A DNA stretch of 64,000 nucleotides from positions 186,001-250,000 of the forward strand of contig VXAZ01008277.1 in assembly GCA_013399875.1 (NCBI GenBank), given 5' to 3'. Under the pieces are notes generated by a model. It searched no databases. It saw nothing but the letters and a program-made list of their open reading frames with translations, and was not told the DNA's origin. The position numbers and the translations under genes were made by a program. This document shows, in pieces, positions 32,701 through 46,450 of this stretch. Origin of the DNA: Gymnorhina tibicen. Lineage: Eukaryota; Chordata; Aves; Passeriformes; Artamidae. The stretch's first letter is position 1. Each line of letters starts with the position of its first letter.

Positions 32701-35700
32701 TCAGCTTGAACTTTGTGAGTTCAAACTCCTTCAGGGCAATTTTGTCAAAGAGTATGTCATTTTTCCAAACCACAGACAGTGCTGGAATGGGACTTTGGTC
32801 ACGTTTCTGTGGCAAACATCCTTGCCCAAGGTGAAAAGAAAGATTTCATTACTGAAGTTAATCACATGTGTAACTCAGAGCTGAGTCAGATCTAAAAGCC
32901 TGAATTTCAGCATCCAATACACTACAAAAATGTTTGGTTGTGATGCAAAGCCCAGTACCAGTTTAGAAATACAGATCTGAGCCTGTAATTTTCCCTAATG
33001 CTTCTGGGATCTCCAAGCAGTCCACGATCTCAGCATTGCCATCGTTTTTTGTAAGCACCAAAATAACACCAGAAAATCGTTATCGTTCCTGAAATGAGGT
33101 GGGGACCAGCCTGTGGAGAAGAGGACACGCTGGCTGGAGTCAGCAAAGCAGGGAAATATGTATTTTGTTTCTTTTCTAGACTCCATCAGTGACCCAGAGA
33201 GGGGAAGAAACTCCTGAGAAATGCAGAAGATCTGATTCAAGACACAACCACTGAAAGGTCTTGTTATGATAATGGTTGTGATGCATTCCAGTTTATCATG
33301 CCACAGGCAATGAGGGAGTCCAAATCCTGACCTATTACCTTCTAAAAAGGGAAACATAAACCAAGAAGACTTATTAAATTGAGTTTAAAGGAAGAGTAAA
33401 GTGTGTGAAATGTTGGCAAATGGCAGGGTGCTGTTGAAGGACACAGTATGAAAAACTCAGTAAATATTTACCATCGAACAAAAAATATGAAAAGGATGTC
33501 CTCAGGCACACATATAGACCTAGAATAATTAAATGAGAGAGTAAAGAAAGCTACTAGAAAATAAAAGACCTTTTATTTGACCTCAAAGTCAAATAAAGAA
33601 AATAGAAAAGATAACCTACTGCAGGAAAGTAAAATCATGAAGAGGTAAACAAATAACTTCTTTTCAGATAGGAGACAAACATCAGCAAGCACAGGGAAGA
33701 GGAGAGGATTGCAGCAGCTTGGGAAAAAACAGAGACCACTGCTTCTTCTAGCAGGATCCATCTTTATTACACACACTCCAGTATTTATGTGTTTCTGCCA
33801 TGGAAAAAAAGTTTTCAGAAAGTTTTGGGAACGTGCAGAAGGAAAGACAAGACAGCTGCACCGCCAAACACCTGGCAGGGCAGACTTTTCTGCCCCTTCT
33901 CAGCCACTCACGCAAACAACCCACCTTCCAGCGTTCCGGGAGGTAAAAGAGAACCACTCACACCTGGCGTTCAGGGCTGCAGTCATTTCCCTGGTACCAT
34001 CTTCCCAAGAGAGCAGAAGGCCCTTACCAAGGTTAAGATAAACGAGTAACAAGTTGCTCTTTTACACAGGGCTCTCGTTAAGGCCAGGATGGCTGCCACA
34101 GGCCTCTGCTTCCACAATGATCACTCGGGTTACTGAGAGCGCAGTGTGAGGATGACAGGAGCATGTGGAGGGTAACAGGCAGTTTTGTGAAAACACCAGC
34201 TCAGTGCTTAGCAACCGTGAGAAAAGCAAACGACAGATTAACAATTCTTAGGCAAGGAAGGGAGAATCACAGATTTACAAAGTTTTTCCATGTTATAAAC
34301 CCACCTTGTGTCTACATTTTCATGCCTTGTTCTCAGTCTCCAGCCCGTAAAAGGTCCCGTGGTGGGGACGGTGGTGAGGGACAGCATCCACACCAGGAAT
34401 ATTTATGTACACCAGGTCTCTCCAGATCCATACAGGTCACAGGAGGCACAGCTCGTCAAAAGTCTCAGTGGTAGGTTAGAAGCACATGAAGGAAGATGGT
34501 TCATCACCAAGCAGGGGGATATGATGCAATTGAGCTGCGGATGCTAAAATTTCCCACAGGTCTCAAAAGTGACTGGATGAACTCATTGAAGAAGAATTGT
34601 TTGAGGCTGTTAAATCCCCAAACTACACATCTATCTCAGGAAATGTCTAAACTGAAAATCCTTGGAGGTTGGAAGGGTATTCTGTGAAAATATCGCTGCT
34701 GGTGGCTGGCTGGACTTGAGCAAAAGTTACTCATCATTTCTCAGAACAAAACAACTAGAAAGCATTCAATAAATGGAGTGGGAAATGAGAATAACGTAAT
34801 GTACGACTGGATTATCTTTGCTCCTTGTTGAAGTTTTTCTGTAAGCACCTGTAAGTGGCACAGGGAACTGGGCTGGGGGATAGATTAACTTAGTCTGGCT
34901 GATCCCATGATTTTATCAGTGCATCTGTTGATTTTCATCATTTCTCAGGGACATCTTTTCAAATCATCTAGTGAAAGTTTCAAGCTCAAAACCAAGACAA
35001 TCTAGTTTGGGTTTGATACTGAATCTGGGAAATATGTGCCGGTTTGGAGAATGGAAAATGCTGTGATGCGTGGAGCTTCACAGATAATTCTGAAACGCAC
35101 CTGAAAGCAAACCCACGCCAGTGGATTGGTTGTGATTCCCAGAAAGAAGAGCCAAACCCAGCACCACTCATGACGTGGGGAGTGTTTGTGGGTCTGTTCC
35201 CTTCCACAGTGGTTGGCGGGAGGGAGGCATTCTTGCAGGTGCAGTGAAAGAGCATCACCTACAAGGGGCATGAGCCAACACCTCTCACCTGCACACAGGG
35301 ACAGGGAGTCACTGAGGTCACCCAGCAGCCTCAGACACTGATGTTCTGAGGGCAATGGCATGGAACAGCTGATACGCATTGCCCACATTGTATCACTTTA
35401 GCATAATTCACTCATTAATGTCACAGCAATTGGCAATGTAAATAGGAGCAGGCAGGGGTCAGCAGCCATTCTCCCTGCAAGCTGAAAGGAAATGTTCCCC
35501 CTTTAGTTTTCTGGCAGCTTCTTAGAGCAGATCGAGAGCTCTGGGTTTCACCTCATGTGTCAAGGATTATTATTTGGGACACACGAGATATGAAAAAGAA
35601 ATCCATGGTTCTCATTTGCTACTATGGGAACAACGATCAAAACTTTGAAAACCAGGCAATGCAGGCAAAGGGCTGCAAGGTTATTTCTGACACAAATAGC

Positions 35701-38700
35701 TAAGGAGATAAATACAAATGAGAAATGCCTGAAATAGGAGACACAGGAGTCCTAGGAAATAATAAGTGAGCCTAAGACCTCATGTGGGAGGAAAAGGTCA
35801 TTTCAGAGACGTTTTGCCCTAGTGCTTTCAAAAGTGGGCAGCGAAAAGATGCTGCCTGAACTGCTGCCCCCAGCTGATGGTGAGGACTGGAAAGGCTCAG
35901 AGGGATGTACAGTGTGACAGGATCTGTAAAAGAATTGAGGTTAGAAAGTGACCTGGGCTGGCTCAGCTGAGCTGGTAGCAAAAATTCCCTACAGAGCTGG
36001 CAGAGTGGTGTCAAGATTGTTGCTGTTTTTAGCAAGTTTCAGTTACTGCTCTTTTCATTGATGACTGTGAGGGGAGGAAATATTGGCCAGGAAGTGTTTC
36101 TTCTGCACCAATTAAATGTGGTTAAAAACAGAGTGAGAAATATTAAGCTCCAAAGTTAGAAAGAGTTGATATATGAGGATTAGTGGGAGAGCTACTTCAG
36201 GGGACAGCTGTGTCTCTATACAGTTCAATTCTTCAAGGGATTTAACAAAATAATGGTAGAAAAATGTAGAAAGTAGAAAGAAAAGAAGTAGAAATTTCAA
36301 CAGGAAAAAAAAAAGGCTAGCTATGAAATTCCTTTGAAATCTTCCCTTTAAAGATTTTAAAGAGACTGGGCATACAAAGTGGATTGTAAAGTTCTGGCAA
36401 GAACCAGAAAAGAAAAAAAAATTCTCTCAAGACGGGGAAACCTTAACAAGAACATCTTATTTTACTGGTTTTTTATAAAAACAGGTGCAGGTGAGAGCTT
36501 TGCAGAAGCCGGAGCTCAGGCCTAGAGGAGCACGATGGAGGTTTCCAGCTGGGATGAAGGATGCCATGGCAGAGGGAATGGTGCCTGAGGCTGCCCTTGC
36601 TGTGTCCTGCTTACCTGGGGTAACCCCACAAAAAAGGATGCAACCACTCACGGATCTACGGCTGAGGTGCAAGAGCTGGATCGAATGCACCCAGCAGGAT
36701 TAAAGTACAGCTGTTAGAGCTGGCTGGGATCTCTCCAACATAAAGTTTTGTCAGGATGAGTAGGTTGAAGCAGAAACTTGACGCCTGCAAGGATTGCATT
36801 GGCAAAGCAGCGCTGTGACAGCTCTTCCTGACCTGAAGGTGCTCTGGGATGGGGCAGACAGCAAGCAAGAGCAGTCCCTGTCACCACAACAAAAAGTCAT
36901 TTGCAACAGTTCCTGGAAGGGAAAATCCATCTGGGCTTTTAAAAACACCAAAAAATATTACACCCGGTTCATGAATTCCCTGAGTCTGGAATATCCAGCA
37001 GCTGGGAGAACACTTGAAGCGGACACTTGCCCTCTTGTTGTGTCCAGGTGTGTCCAGGGCCCAAGGCAGCACAGCTTTGCCCTTCCACACTTGCCAAGGA
37101 GGTGGCACTGGCTCCATCTTCCCCACTTTCCTCTGAAGTCCTATCTCAGATCTGCAAGGCAAAGTGAGAGCTGAAGCCAGAAAAACCCTCTGATAGTGAG
37201 AACATAAAGCCAGTTTGGTGCAAATAGCAAAGCAATCAAATTTTGATGATGAAAGCTTTAGTTCACATTTTCTGTGTATGTCACACAGACAGCACAGTAG
37301 CCCAAGAGGGCTCTCACGATGGATCACTGGTTTAAATCTGTCATTTGTAGCACAATAAAGTGAATTGTCAAACATATTTCTGTCCACAGTACCAAAACAG
37401 CAATTAATCCATGCCCATAAATACAGGGGGGGAAATGCTAATACTGCAGTAAATCAAGCAGCTTCCCTCTCTAACATATTTTGCTTTTCATAAATGAGAC
37501 CTGAATTCTCAATGTCTCTCCGCTAATGGGAAAATTCTTAAAACCTAATTAAAAACTCTCTATTCAATGGGCTGTGGAGAATTTATAGCAGTGAAACTGC
37601 CTGTGTCAGACAGATATGCTGCTGATAGTCCTGTGGGAGCTAATGATGAAGGGACTGCAAATAGGAACGGAGAGGAAAAGGAAGCAGAAGAGAAAAAAGA
37701 ATCGGGCAGCAGGCTGGGCATTGTTTCAGATAGCTGTGGTGGTGTGCGGGGAGGCTGGGGAAGGGACAGGGCTGGGGACATGCTAGTGTCAGCCCTAAAA
37801 AAGTGCTGGTGAGATCCAGTGACTGTGGTAAAAGCCACTGGGACTTCTGGAAGGGCAACAGGAACAGCATCTGTGAGGAGAAACATGTGCTGAGAGCAGG
37901 CTTTGCCACTGATGAACTTGATCCAAACCTGATGGATTCAGGGGGAGTTCACAGCACTTCTCATTTCACCAGCCACGGAACAAACACTGCTTTTCTCCCA
38001 AAGTAAAACCAGTTTGCCCAAAGCAGGAACAGGCTCTTGCCCAGCATTACAGGCATGTTCATGCCAGGCAGATAAATAAAGGAAAGCAGCCCAGCTCTCT
38101 CACCAGCCCTGCCCCCTGAAAATGCTTAATTGGTGGCAAATGTCCCCCTCCTGCACCTTTAGAGACCACTGTGTTAAATCCTGAGCTGGTCACCAGTGCA
38201 GAGCAGAGGCACACAGCACTTTGCAGCCAAGGGTCTCTCACTGGAGGTGTTCCAGAGCCATCTGTGTTGCAGTGTGCAAGCCCTGTGCTCTGGGATGGCC
38301 CTGCTTGAGCAGGGAGGTGGGACCCAATGAGCCACTGTGGTCCCTCCCAGCCTGACCCATCCTGTGAAGGGCTTTGCAGTGGCAGCACCCATTGCTGATG
38401 GGAGGCCAGTGGGGTTTAATTGCTCATAAACCAAACTATGGGTTTCTGGTTGTTGGAACCCACTGTTCCTCTGTTCTGGGTTTTAGTACTAGCCTGGTTG
38501 GACTTTGTTTGGAGTGGTTCAAAACCTCTTTATTCACCTCCTCGATAACGAAAGAGAGGTTTGGAAATGTGGAGAACATGAGGCCCCTGTGAAAAAGGGG
38601 ACTGATTCCTGAAGAAGCCAGGCACCCTTCCCTGCCTGCCAAATGTCCTCCTCATTAGGCAATAGGAGCAGCCACTTTCACCTAATGCCCATTTAATTGT

Positions 38701-40660
38701 TTGCATTGAGAAGGGCCACCTGCAAGGGGAGAAGCTGAGAGGGGAATTATATGAGTCAGAACGAAGCCTTGGAAGTTGGGAGCCCCAGCCAGCTGCTCTC
38801 ATTTGAAGGCTTCAGGATTGGGGCTTTTCCCCTCATTCTCTCCTCTAGCCTGGACTGGAAGTAAATCTCTGGCTCAGTCCTTTTGCCCCTTTAAGATATG
38901 TTTACTTAGTGAAATTGTGTTAACAGAGTGAAAAAAGTCCTGCCAATAATTTAAGTTAAATTATTTGTTGCCACCTCTACCAGCCCTGCTGTTTGTGCTG
39001 GGATCTATTCAGAGTAACTATTATTTAGTAAATGCTTTGTTTGCAATTCCTAAGAGTAGTTTATACAAACTTTGATTAGACTGTTCCCTACCAGTTATGG
39101 GAATGAACACACTGGTCAGGAATTTTCAGTCAGAGCTTTTCTTCCCATGCTGGAACCAAACTTGGCCATTGCAACTGCATGAGGTAACAAAATGATCGCT
39201 ACTGCAAGGCCTAATTTGGTGAATTTTTCAGTATTACGTTGGTCTCAGAGATTTGCAATGTTCAAAGCAAATGATCCCTAATCCTGGCCTTTGGGAAACA
39301 CAGACCTGCAGATGGTGTGAAATGGTGAGATACCCTCAGCTGAAATGCTCCTGAAAAATAGCTCCCAAACAGATTTCAGGTGAGAGGACAGCTGGGAAGT
39401 TCTTTAAAGGGCAACCTTGGCAATGAGGCTTTCTCCCTTTTTGAAGAGGCCGATCCAGACATGGGAAGAAATTCATTTGCTTTAGATGTCTCCAGGGTCA
39501 AGGCTTCAGCCTGGCATGAACATTTGACTCCCATTCACATTCAGTGGGTCATCCTCGTGCCAACAGGACTTTCTGGGACTTTCCTGACCTCATTCACTTC
39601 ACCTTTCAACAGAAGGAAAGAAAAAAAGTTCACTTGTGTCCTTGGAGAGACCAATTCCTGTGCCATGGTGGCAGCACAATGGGTGAATGGGGACAGGACG
39701 AGGACAAATGGTTTTGTGTGCTCTATCTGTCATCTTTATGATCCTCTAGGATATAAAAAGATGATGTGAGTCATCTGTTTGGGGAGAAAATAAACCCTTA
39801 AATCTCTCTCTCTTCTTCTCTTTCTTTCCTCTTTTTAGTTGGTTAAATCAACGAGGCTTTGTGCATAAAGACATCTGTAAAGCAGATGTGCTTTAAGTCC
39901 TGTGCTTCACAAATTTTTGGGCCATTCCTGTCTTGAACTCCTCCCTCTCTCATGACGCAGCTCGAAGGAGGGTAAGACTTGGGAGAAAGAAATAATTTTC
40001 TCTTAGCATGCTTTTACCTTTTTAGACATTTTTAAATTAAAAAACGATCACGCCATAGTGAATATTTGCTTTAACAGCTTCAGGTTCCTGCTTGCACTGC
40101 AGGTTACCCCTCTGACTACAAGTCACCTGAAGCTCAGTGTGGGCCATTGATGGCTTCAGGTGGCTTGATGGGACTGTTCATGGTCACCAGGGGAAACAGC
40201 CCAGCAGAAGCCCCGTCCTAATGTTCCTGCCTTGTTCCTGCTTGGGCTGGTGGATTTCAATCTCATTCCAGGAAAATGCAACAATAACCTCAGACTGAGG
40301 TGGCCAGTCCCCTTTTCACTTGCCTTCACACCCCAGGAGGAGTCAGGGCTGTCTTGAGCCCCTCCATTTGTGCTGGGTCAGTGCTTGCTCCTGAAGGAAC
40401 AATGCTGGAATTCTTGGATCAGCCTCTGTCCCAGGTTTTGGGAGCCAGCCTTTTGCTCCAAGCTCTTGCCTATCTCATTTTCCTCACAGGACAGAGTCAG
40501 CAATCCCTCTTCTCAGGAAAGCAGCAGGATGAAAGCAGATTTCAGCAGGTTCTCTGCTTCACCCCCTTGCCATCCAGCTAAACGTAGAAGGTGTCTTTCC
40601 TCTCCGGTTCTCCATAACAAGCATCCTGGACCTAAAAGTTAGCAAAACTGGCTTTGAAAT
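29758..40660. other. Intergenic DNA between TFF2 and TMPRSS3, left part
   Basis: No gene was recognised over about 11 kb. It holds a CpG- and GATA-rich patch at 31540-31800, listed separately, and scattered open frames of 60-130 codons with no domain or splice support. There is no trefoil remnant. Confidence 0.55.
31540..31800. promoter_or_regulatory. CpG-rich patch with AP-1, GATA and CCAAT motifs
   Basis: Dense CpG (about 9 in 60 bases near 31548-31607) precedes TGAGTCA at 31637-31643, GATA cores at 31621-31625, 31656-31660 and 31702-31706, and an inverted CCAAT at 31794-31799. It lies about 2 kb upstream of the TFF2 start. The motifs are seen directly; a promoter or enhancer role is inference. 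Confidence 0.4.
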
Positions 40661-40665
40661 CACAA

Positions 40666-40735
40666 ATTAATTAGGTTGGAAAAGACCTCTGAGATCATGG
40701 AGTCCAAAGAATTCTCTTCCACATGCTGTAGGGTG
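40666..40735 (-). mobile_element. CR1 LINE 3'-tail fragment
   Basis: It reads AGGTTGGAAAAGACCTCTGA GATCATGGAGTCCAA, the complement-oriented CR1 tail. Confidence 0.82.
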
Positions 40736-41756
40736 TGGTTAATTATTCAGAGTTGAAGTCATGGGTGTAAAACCCATCTGAAATTCAAGATCCCTGCAGG
40801 AGACGGGGAGGGATGAAGTCACAGCCTAGCAGCTTTTGCCCCACTTTCCCTGAAACCACGAGTGTCCAGGGATAAAGCAGCAGGAGTTCAGCTTTAACTG
40901 GGCCACAGGGAGGGCAGAAGCTGCACCAGCCATGGCTGGACCCTGCCTGTCCCTGGATCTGGGGCCATCGCTGGCCTGAAGGAGCTGCACCTCTGGAGCC
41001 AGTCCTGAGGGCTGCATGAGAAGGGCTGATAATTGCAAACTCCATGTTTCCCTCCAGCTTTTCTCTTCTTCAGCAATATTGGGACAGGAAATATGAAGGG
41101 ATTAATTACTGGAGATTGCGCTCTTTATTTTTTCTTTACAGATTGAGCATGTTTGGGTATGCCCAAGTCCCTGAGTGCTCTCCCTCAGGGCTCTGTTTGG
41201 TTGTCTGCACCCTTTGTCCCAGCTGCAATAGCCCATGGCATCTGCAGCACTCCTGGGAGCTGGGCAGCACCACACAGGACCTGTGGAATTTGCTTTGGGA
41301 CACTGAATGCCCCTGTGTGAGCATCCCAGTCCATCCCTCAGCCTCTCGTCCCTGTCATGGTTCCTGTGCACAAGTGGTCTAATGCTGATTGTTTAAAAGA
41401 TTCCTATAATCCAGGGGCTCTGAGGAGTCCCGTTTCCCCCTTCTCCTCACTCCCTCCACCAGCAGCTGAGCACATCCATGCCCGAGCTTGCTGCAGGAGA
41501 AAGGAATCAATTGTTTCTGGTTAATTTGTGTACTTAATGACCTCAAGATAGAGTTGTTTTCCTCTGGCTTGGGCCAGCACCAGGATTACCCTGAGCTCCT
41601 CCCAGCCCTTGTTCTTGCTCCCCAGCCGAGCTCAGAGGAGGAGATCTCTGCTATCAGCACACAGTGGCATTCCCAAGTGCCTCCTGCCGTGCCACAGCCC
41701 CGGAGGATCAGGCACCACACCACAGGCTGTCCCCTGGCAGGACCTGAAGACCGCAT

Positions 41757-41910
41757 GTCACAGAATCATAGATTGGTTTGTGCTGGAAAAGATCTTAAAG
41801 ACCATCCAGCTCCAACCCCCTGCCATGTCACAGAGTCCTGCTGTCAGCCTCTCCTTGGCCCCTCCATTCTTGTCAGAGCCACACCTGCCCTTGCTGCCAC
41901 TGATGGGTAG
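41757..41910 (-). mobile_element. CR1 LINE 3'-end fragment
   Basis: It starts TCACAGAATCATAGATTGGT and continues AAGATCTTAAAGACCATCCA and CAACCCCCTGCCATG, standard CR1 landmarks in - orientation. Confidence 0.9.
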
Positions 41911-42139
41911 CCAGCCACGCATCAAAAATAGCCATGAACTCAGGGCCGTGCTGCCTTCCACTATAAATAGGCCCAACACAGGTCAATCCTCTAAGCAAAG
42001 GGCTGCTTAGAGAAGTAGGTTATGGTCCTGGCCTGCTGTCAGAAGCAGAACATGTTAATCTTCACAGTTTATTGTGAAGCTGTTTATTGTGGGTTTTTTT
42101 CTACTCATACCAGTCCCTGGCCTCTCTCTGTGCCTGCAG

Positions 42140-42272
42140 CCGAAACGTTGCTATGCAGGCTGGTGTGCCCCTGAACATCACCCTGAGGAGCCTCCGAGGG
42201 GGTGACACTGCCTTTCCCTGTGGAAACACAGTGCTGGCAGCGCTGGAAGCTGGAAACATCAGCTATTCAAAG
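42140..42272 (+). other. Orphan exon-like segment, 44 codons
   Basis: A strong acceptor (CTCTCTCTGTGCCTGCAG) opens 133 bases with 44 sense codons in one frame, beginning RNVAMQAGVPLNITLRSLRG, with C- and G-ending codons common, before a possible donor GTGTGA. No family is recognised and no partner exon was found, so this may be chance. Not called as a gene. Confidence 0.25.
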
Positions 42273-42339
42273 GTGTGAGCACAGGGGACAACCTCAGTGT
42301 GGTATGAGAGTGATGCCGTGAGACTGCGGGCAGTGCCAT

Positions 42340-42415
42340 GGTCCATGTGGCGAGGGAAGGTCCATGTGACAAGGGATGGTCCATGTGACAAGGGATGGTC
42401 CGTGTGACAAGCAAA
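42340..42415. repeat. 19-bp tandem repeat, four copies
   Basis: The unit is GGTCCATGTGACAAGGGAT. Copies begin at 42340, 42359, 42378 and 42397 with few differences. Confidence 0.95.
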
Positions 42416-44596
42416 GGGCTCGAGCAGAACCCCTCAGCTCCAGTGGGGCAGCGATGATAGGTTTGGTCAGTGGGGTGGCTGCCCTTGGCCTGCTCCGAGG
42501 CAAAACCAGGCCTTTTCCCTCCGTCCCCTGGGAATGCTGTGCCACAGCCACCACACTGAGGATGCCCCAGGGGCCAGAGGTCCAGTCAGAAGGTCAGAGG
42601 CAGCACAGCTTGTCCCACCCTGGCTGGGCACAAACACCCCCAGCACAAATCCTTTTATCCTGTTTCACAGAGTATTGCCCAAACAACACCTGAGAGACTC
42701 AGACTGACCCTGTGCCTCTCCTACTCCTCCTTTTCCAGGGCAGTTAAAGGCACCTCCACAAGGAACCTTTCTGAGCTATGTACAGCAAGGATTATACATG
42801 CCACAGAATGATGAGGCCACAGAAACTGATTTAAATAAATCTTACACTATTAGTAGATTAACTGAACATTTAGAAAATCTCTTTTCCCTTCTGAATATTG
42901 GCTTATTTTTTGAGTTCATTTATCTTGGAGAATGAAAATTGATTCGATCTTTTGTAACACAGTCCTTGAGGTGTGTTCTCAACTTTATTTTCCTTTATTT
43001 TTCCTGATGTCACATACACAACAGAGTGAGAGACACCCATACAAAACTTGAAAGCAGCAGCACAGCTTTACTCCCTGGTTCTCTGCTGGTAGAATGGGGC
43101 TGCTCCCTTTGAGCTGCTGAATGGTTTAAGTCCAAAATTAAATCAGCTTTTCACCAACTCAAGAAAGAAAGAAGGAAGCCGCAAAAATTCCTGATCTGAT
43201 TCAGAAAAAATGTTATTTTTGAGCTGCTCAAAAAGCAACACTGCTGGGAAAGCAGATCTGTGGGTGACTGTGCTACCACAGCTAGGAGAAACACAAATCA
43301 TTGGTATCCCAGCCTTTACCCTCCTTCCTTTTCCCAGGAACAATGCTGAAATTGGCTTCATTTGTTGTGTCCATCATATCCATCATGATCCTGTACTGCA
43401 TTTTACCTCTGCCCATAACTTTACCTCTGCACATAACTTTACAGCTGTAAGCATAGTATTCACCTAATGTTTAGTATTTCTTGATAGAGAAGCAAGCTCC
43501 CTATGAAGTGTTATGTAGCAGCCCAGGCTAATTTCAGATGCTGGATTTTACAGTTTCTGGATGCTGATAGAGAAACTTCTGAGCTTTGTCTCTGGGTGGC
43601 TGCTGCTCCACAGCCAGGGAGGTGGTGAGGACTCAGGATAATGTCCATCTGCAGGCTTTGGGCAGGATGTGCATCCAAAGGAAACAGTCTCTTCTGAGGT
43701 TTTCATTTTACATTGGTTGTGTTTATCCAAACACACTGATTTATATTGTGGAGCTTTTTTACTGTTTTAATTTTTTTAGTCCCTTTTGATTAACGTGTTT
43801 TTAGCACATTTAAAGCAGGCAGGTGGCTGATCCTGGGCAAAGGGAAGTTCAACCATCCAGCTGGGCATTGTCATCAGCCTGGCTCTTATTTATCACTGGG
43901 TGTGTGTTCTGCCAGTTGCTAAATAAGTTATCTTCAACACAGTGAATCACCAAATCAATGCTTTTATATGTGTGTGAAGCAATATTTTCTATTTACTTAA
44001 ATTATGCAGGTGATGGGGAGCCTTCAAACGGTGCTCAGTCCAAGGGACAAAATGAACAGGGGTGCAAATGCTGGGGAAAAAAGGAAGAAATTGGGTTTTT
44101 TCTTTAGTGATGCAAATAGGTGCAGACCCAAATGAGACAGGAATTGCAGAGGGGCTTGTTATTATTCCTCCTTTCTTTTATCAGTGTTTGGTAGGTTTGG
44201 TACCTGTGCTTCCAGGCGAAAGGCAGAGCAGTGGTGCAGTCCCTCCACTCCAGGCTCTCCCTGCCTTGCTGGATAATGTGCACAGGTTGTAGCACTGGGG
44301 AAATTGGGATTATGGGTCTGGTGGAGCTGCACTCCTTCCTGCTGCAAAACCGTCGCTGGAAAAAAGCCCCATTCCTGTGTGTGCCTGTGGTTTCTGGTGC
44401 TTCCCAGGAACTTCCACAGGGCCAAAAGAGAGGTCAGTAAATGTTACACTCACTGCAGTGATTGCTATCCATAGGGACCGATAAAGGCTCAGTCAACATT
44501 GCAGAGCTGGTGACGTCAGTGGGGTAAAAAAGGTGACACTGCTGCCTGCCAAGCTTTGGGGTGGAGGGGTTACCCCAGGCAGGCACCAGCTGGGTG
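42416..44596. other. Intergenic DNA, nothing recognised
   Basis: No gene, RNA or clear repeat was recognised apart from a short 18-bp duplication (TTTACCTCTGCCCATAAC) near 43402-43440. Confidence 0.5.
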
Positions 44597-44698
44597 CAGG
44601 CAGCCCTTGGGAGCAGGCAGCCTTTGGGAACAGGCAGCCTTTGGGAACGGGCAGCTTTTGGGAACGGGCAGCCTTTGGGAATGGACAGCTCTTGCAGG
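44597..44698. repeat. 17-bp tandem repeat, about six copies
   Basis: The unit is CAGGCAGCCTTTGGGAA. Copies start at 44597 and every 17 bp to 44682; the last is divergent. Because 17 is not a multiple of three, open frames through it are incidental. Confidence 0.95.
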
Positions 44699-45914
44699 AC
44701 TGCAGGAGCCCTTCCTGGGGGAAGGACGCCCTGTGGGCTGGGAGCTCTCGCTGATAGCTCTGCTATCCCTGGGATGGCTCTGTGTCTGTCCCTGTTCTGC
44801 TGCAGTCCTCAAATTCAGTTGTGTGTGTGATTTGTGTGATTCTCATGAGCGACAAATCCCCCATGCCATGCACATCCCCGTGAGGACGAGTGTCACAGTG
44901 ACATCCCTGGTGTCTCACAAAGGGATGCTGGCAGCACTCAAGAGGGCTGTCAGGAACAGCAGTCACCACTCTCCTCTCCAGCAAATCCATATCTCAGGCA
45001 GGGACCAGGATTTTCGGGTCCCAGAGTCAGTATTTTCAATGGGAAGGGGATAAATTAATCACCTGAAGCAGCATTTCTGAATTTCCAGTCCCAATCTGTC
45101 GGTGACCAGAGCTCTTGCTGGCCAGCACAGTAGCTGCCAAAAATGAAAATAATTTTATAAATATGAACACATGTCCGTGCATACAGGTGGGCGAATGGGA
45201 AAAGGGAAGTCACATAAATAAAGAAGCATCTCTACTTGTAAATAAAAAATCCTTTGGCTGCATGTGAGGTGTGCTCTGCCTCTGCAGCTGCTCACCTGGG
45301 CTTGAGTTTCTCTGTGGAGCCCAGTCTCCACCAAAAACACCCTTCTGGGTGCTCCTGGACTGTGGAAGGGGGGAGCAGAAGGTCCTGGATATAAACCACG
45401 AGCATAAAGCTCTTTAACTTTTCCAAGGCGTTTTTTCCTTTTTTTGGTTTGCTGGCTTATGTATATTTTCAAGCCTATCTGCACTTTGAGGCTTCATTCC
45501 TTTCTCTGCTTTACTCCTTTCTCTGCAAGCACCCAGGAGGCTCAGTTCCACAAGGCTGAAGGATGAGGTGGCCAGTGGGGCTGTGGTTCCCTCAGGAAGG
45601 AGCAGTGCTTGGTGCCCGGACATCACTGGAGCAGGGGACCAGGATCTGCTGCGAGTGGCACCTGTGCAGGGACAGCAGGAGAGGTGCAGGGATGCTCAAG
45701 GACTGACTGGGACTGTGACAGGGGCACAGGGGCAGCATGACAAGAGGCTCACCAGAGGAGTGAGGATTTGAGGAGGAGGAGGAGTGGGTGCTGCCTTTGG
45801 AAGGGAATGAAGGCTTGAAGGTATCCTTTGCCTGTGGGGTTCTGCCTGCTTCTTGGAAGCAGGGAGCATATCTGCCCTCCTCCCTCTTGGCTCCCCAGTC
45901 CCCCAGTCACTTCA

Positions 45915-46450
45915 TGCCCTGGTTTTGGCTGGGATAGAGTTAATTTTCTTCTCAGGAGCTGGTACAGCGCTGTGTTTTGGATTTCGCAGGAGAATAATGT
46001 TGATAACACACGGATGTTTTGGTTGTTGCTAAGTAGTGCTCACCTTAAGCCAAGGACTTCTCAGTCTCCCATGCTCTGCCAGGGAGGAGCTGCACGAGAA
46101 GCCATGAGGGACAGGACAGGTGATCCGAATGAGCCAAAGGGATATTCCATACCCTGGAACATCGTGCTCAGTGTATAAACTGGGGGCATTTGTCTGTGAG
46201 GGGCTGGGGGCCGGGCTGGGCGTCGGTAAGTGAGTGGTGAGCATTGGCCATCACTTGTTTCTCTTGGGTTTTATTTCTCTCCCTCTCTCCTTTTCACTGA
46301 TGTTGTTGTTGTTATTAATATTATTATTTTCAGTTATTGAACCGTTCTTATCTCGACCCGCAAGGTTCACCTTTTCTTTTTGATTCTCCTCCACACTGTA
46401 GCAGGGAGGGGAATGAGGCAGCTGCGTGAGACTGGAGCTAAACCTCAACA
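45915..46450 (+). mobile_element. Solo LTR of an avian ERVL-like endogenous retrovirus, 536 bp
   Basis: It begins TGCCCTGGTTTTGGCTGGGA and ends GAGCTAAACCTCAACA. Landmarks of a very common bird LTR appear in order: TAGAGTTAATTTTCTTCTCA, ATAATGTTGATAACACACGG, CCCATGCTCTGCCAGGGAGG, the TATA-like GTGTATAAACTGGGGG near 46171, and GTTCTTATCTCGACCCGCAA. There is no internal retroviral sequence. The flanks do not show a clean target duplication. Confidence 0.93.

Noticed and set aside
39380..39769. 129-codon open frame on the + strand
   Set aside because: No family resemblance and no flanking exon structure.
39840..39897. Strong pyrimidine tract and AG followed by a short hairpin (ACATCTG...CAGATGT)
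   Set aside because: No sustained open frame or donor follows; low-complexity CT-rich sequence explains the acceptor look.
42340..42415. Direct repeats that might suggest a CRISPR array
   Set aside because: Units are contiguous with no spacers and the genome is vertebrate; it is a minisatellite.
44556..45053. 165-codon + strand frame with Gly/Trp/Glu repeats
   Set aside because: Produced by the 17-bp minisatellite; the unit is not a multiple of three and the rest has no domain.
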